NCBI RefSeq assembly: GCF_964340395.1 | Contig: NC_135558.1 | Span: 20,237,871 to 20,301,870, forward strand | Direction of reading: 5' to 3' | Source of the DNA: Glandiceps talaboti | Lineage: Eukaryota > Hemichordata > Enteropneusta > Spengelidae | Length of the DNA stretch: 64,000 nucleotides | Shown: positions 63,727-64,000 of the stretch, one piece after another | Position numbering within the stretch: position 1 is the stretch's first letter | Layout of the letters: each line of letters begins with the position of its first letter | Position numbers and translations under genes: made by a program | Notes under the pieces: generated by a model | Seen by the model: the letters and a program-made list of their open reading frames with translations, nothing else | The model's database searches: none | What the model was told of the DNA's origin: nothing

Positions 63727-64000
63727 TTTCTATTTTATATTTGTTTTTCATTTCTTTTCATTTTACTCGAGATATGTTTGTATGATCATTTTTTTTTTAT
63801 CGTTACGAGTCTTACGACAATGACGTGAACTGCTCGGGGTTGCGCCTCTTGTGACGAGCGCCATCTACGACAAAAAGTAACCATTAGGTATTTTATATTT
63901 TTTTTCATTTCTTTTCATTTTACTCGAGATATGTTTGTATGGTTATTTTTCAACTTGTTCTGAGAGCAACGAACACCCTGAGCAACAACCACCTGTAGCA

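Larger units (their letters stand above)
37558..64000 (+). repeat. Tandem 5S rDNA array (40 genes in window, cut by right edge)
   Basis: Head-to-tail units of 656-658 bp, mostly 657, each with one 5S gene and a spacer of about 538 bp. Length changes come mainly from the T tract after gatca (9-11 T), a C run (5 or 6) and a second T tract. Units are nearly identical by eye. The left end starts in mid-spacer with a partial unit; the right end lies beyond the window. No second gene (SL RNA, snRNA, histone) was found in the spacer. Confidence 0.98.

Overview
The window looks like nuclear DNA of a metazoan, probably a marine invertebrate. The signs are a tandem array of typical animal 5S rRNA genes, spliceosomal introns, a tRNA-derived SINE, a LINE remnant, palindromic MITE-like elements and abundant microsatellites in AT-rich spacer. 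The phylum cannot be fixed from the sequence alone.

Positions 1-25,044 are one uninterrupted 33-bp minisatellite of about 759 units. The obvious plus-strand frame (SLVGVEVNGGV-like) is broken by about 20 stops and appears to be a shadow. The minus strand holds a frame with no stop from 25,093 to the left edge. It encodes an 11-residue Thr/Ser/Pro-rich repeat with consensus DTPPLTSTPTS. Its right end is a strong 3' splice site (acceptor AG at 25,046-25,045). About 1 kb upstream on the same strand lies a 70-nt exon (26,086-26,017) that encodes a signal peptide and ends in a GTGAGA donor of matching phase. The main result is therefore a secreted, mucin-like giant protein of at least 8,371 residues, almost all of it from one exon of more than 25 kb. 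Its C-terminus lies beyond the window.

Positions 25,045-29,159 hold the intron of that gene (with a SINE and its long hairpin), an inverted pair of dispersed repeats, and GA and ACAT microsatellites. Positions 29,160-32,127 hold two minus-strand open frames: a small basic protein with an N-myristoylation-type start, and a 600-residue coiled-coil protein. The stop of the first overlaps a perfect GTAAGT donor, and the second is preceded by a phase-matched acceptor, so they are probably two exons of one 822-residue gene. Positions 32,638-37,557 are gene-free: a TATAC-type repeat, a 142-bp palindromic element, a CA tract, a roughly 170-bp tandem repeat, a broken LINE 3' half and a TIR-bounded element.

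From 37,558 to the right edge runs a head-to-tail 5S rRNA array on the plus strand. It has 40 complete genes with a period of 656-658 bp (mostly 657). Each has a TATATAA box at -32 and T-run terminators. The spacer has an internal duplication, and the last ten units alternate between two spacer types, suggesting a dimeric higher-order unit.

All reading was by eye. No alignment, database search or splice scoring was run.
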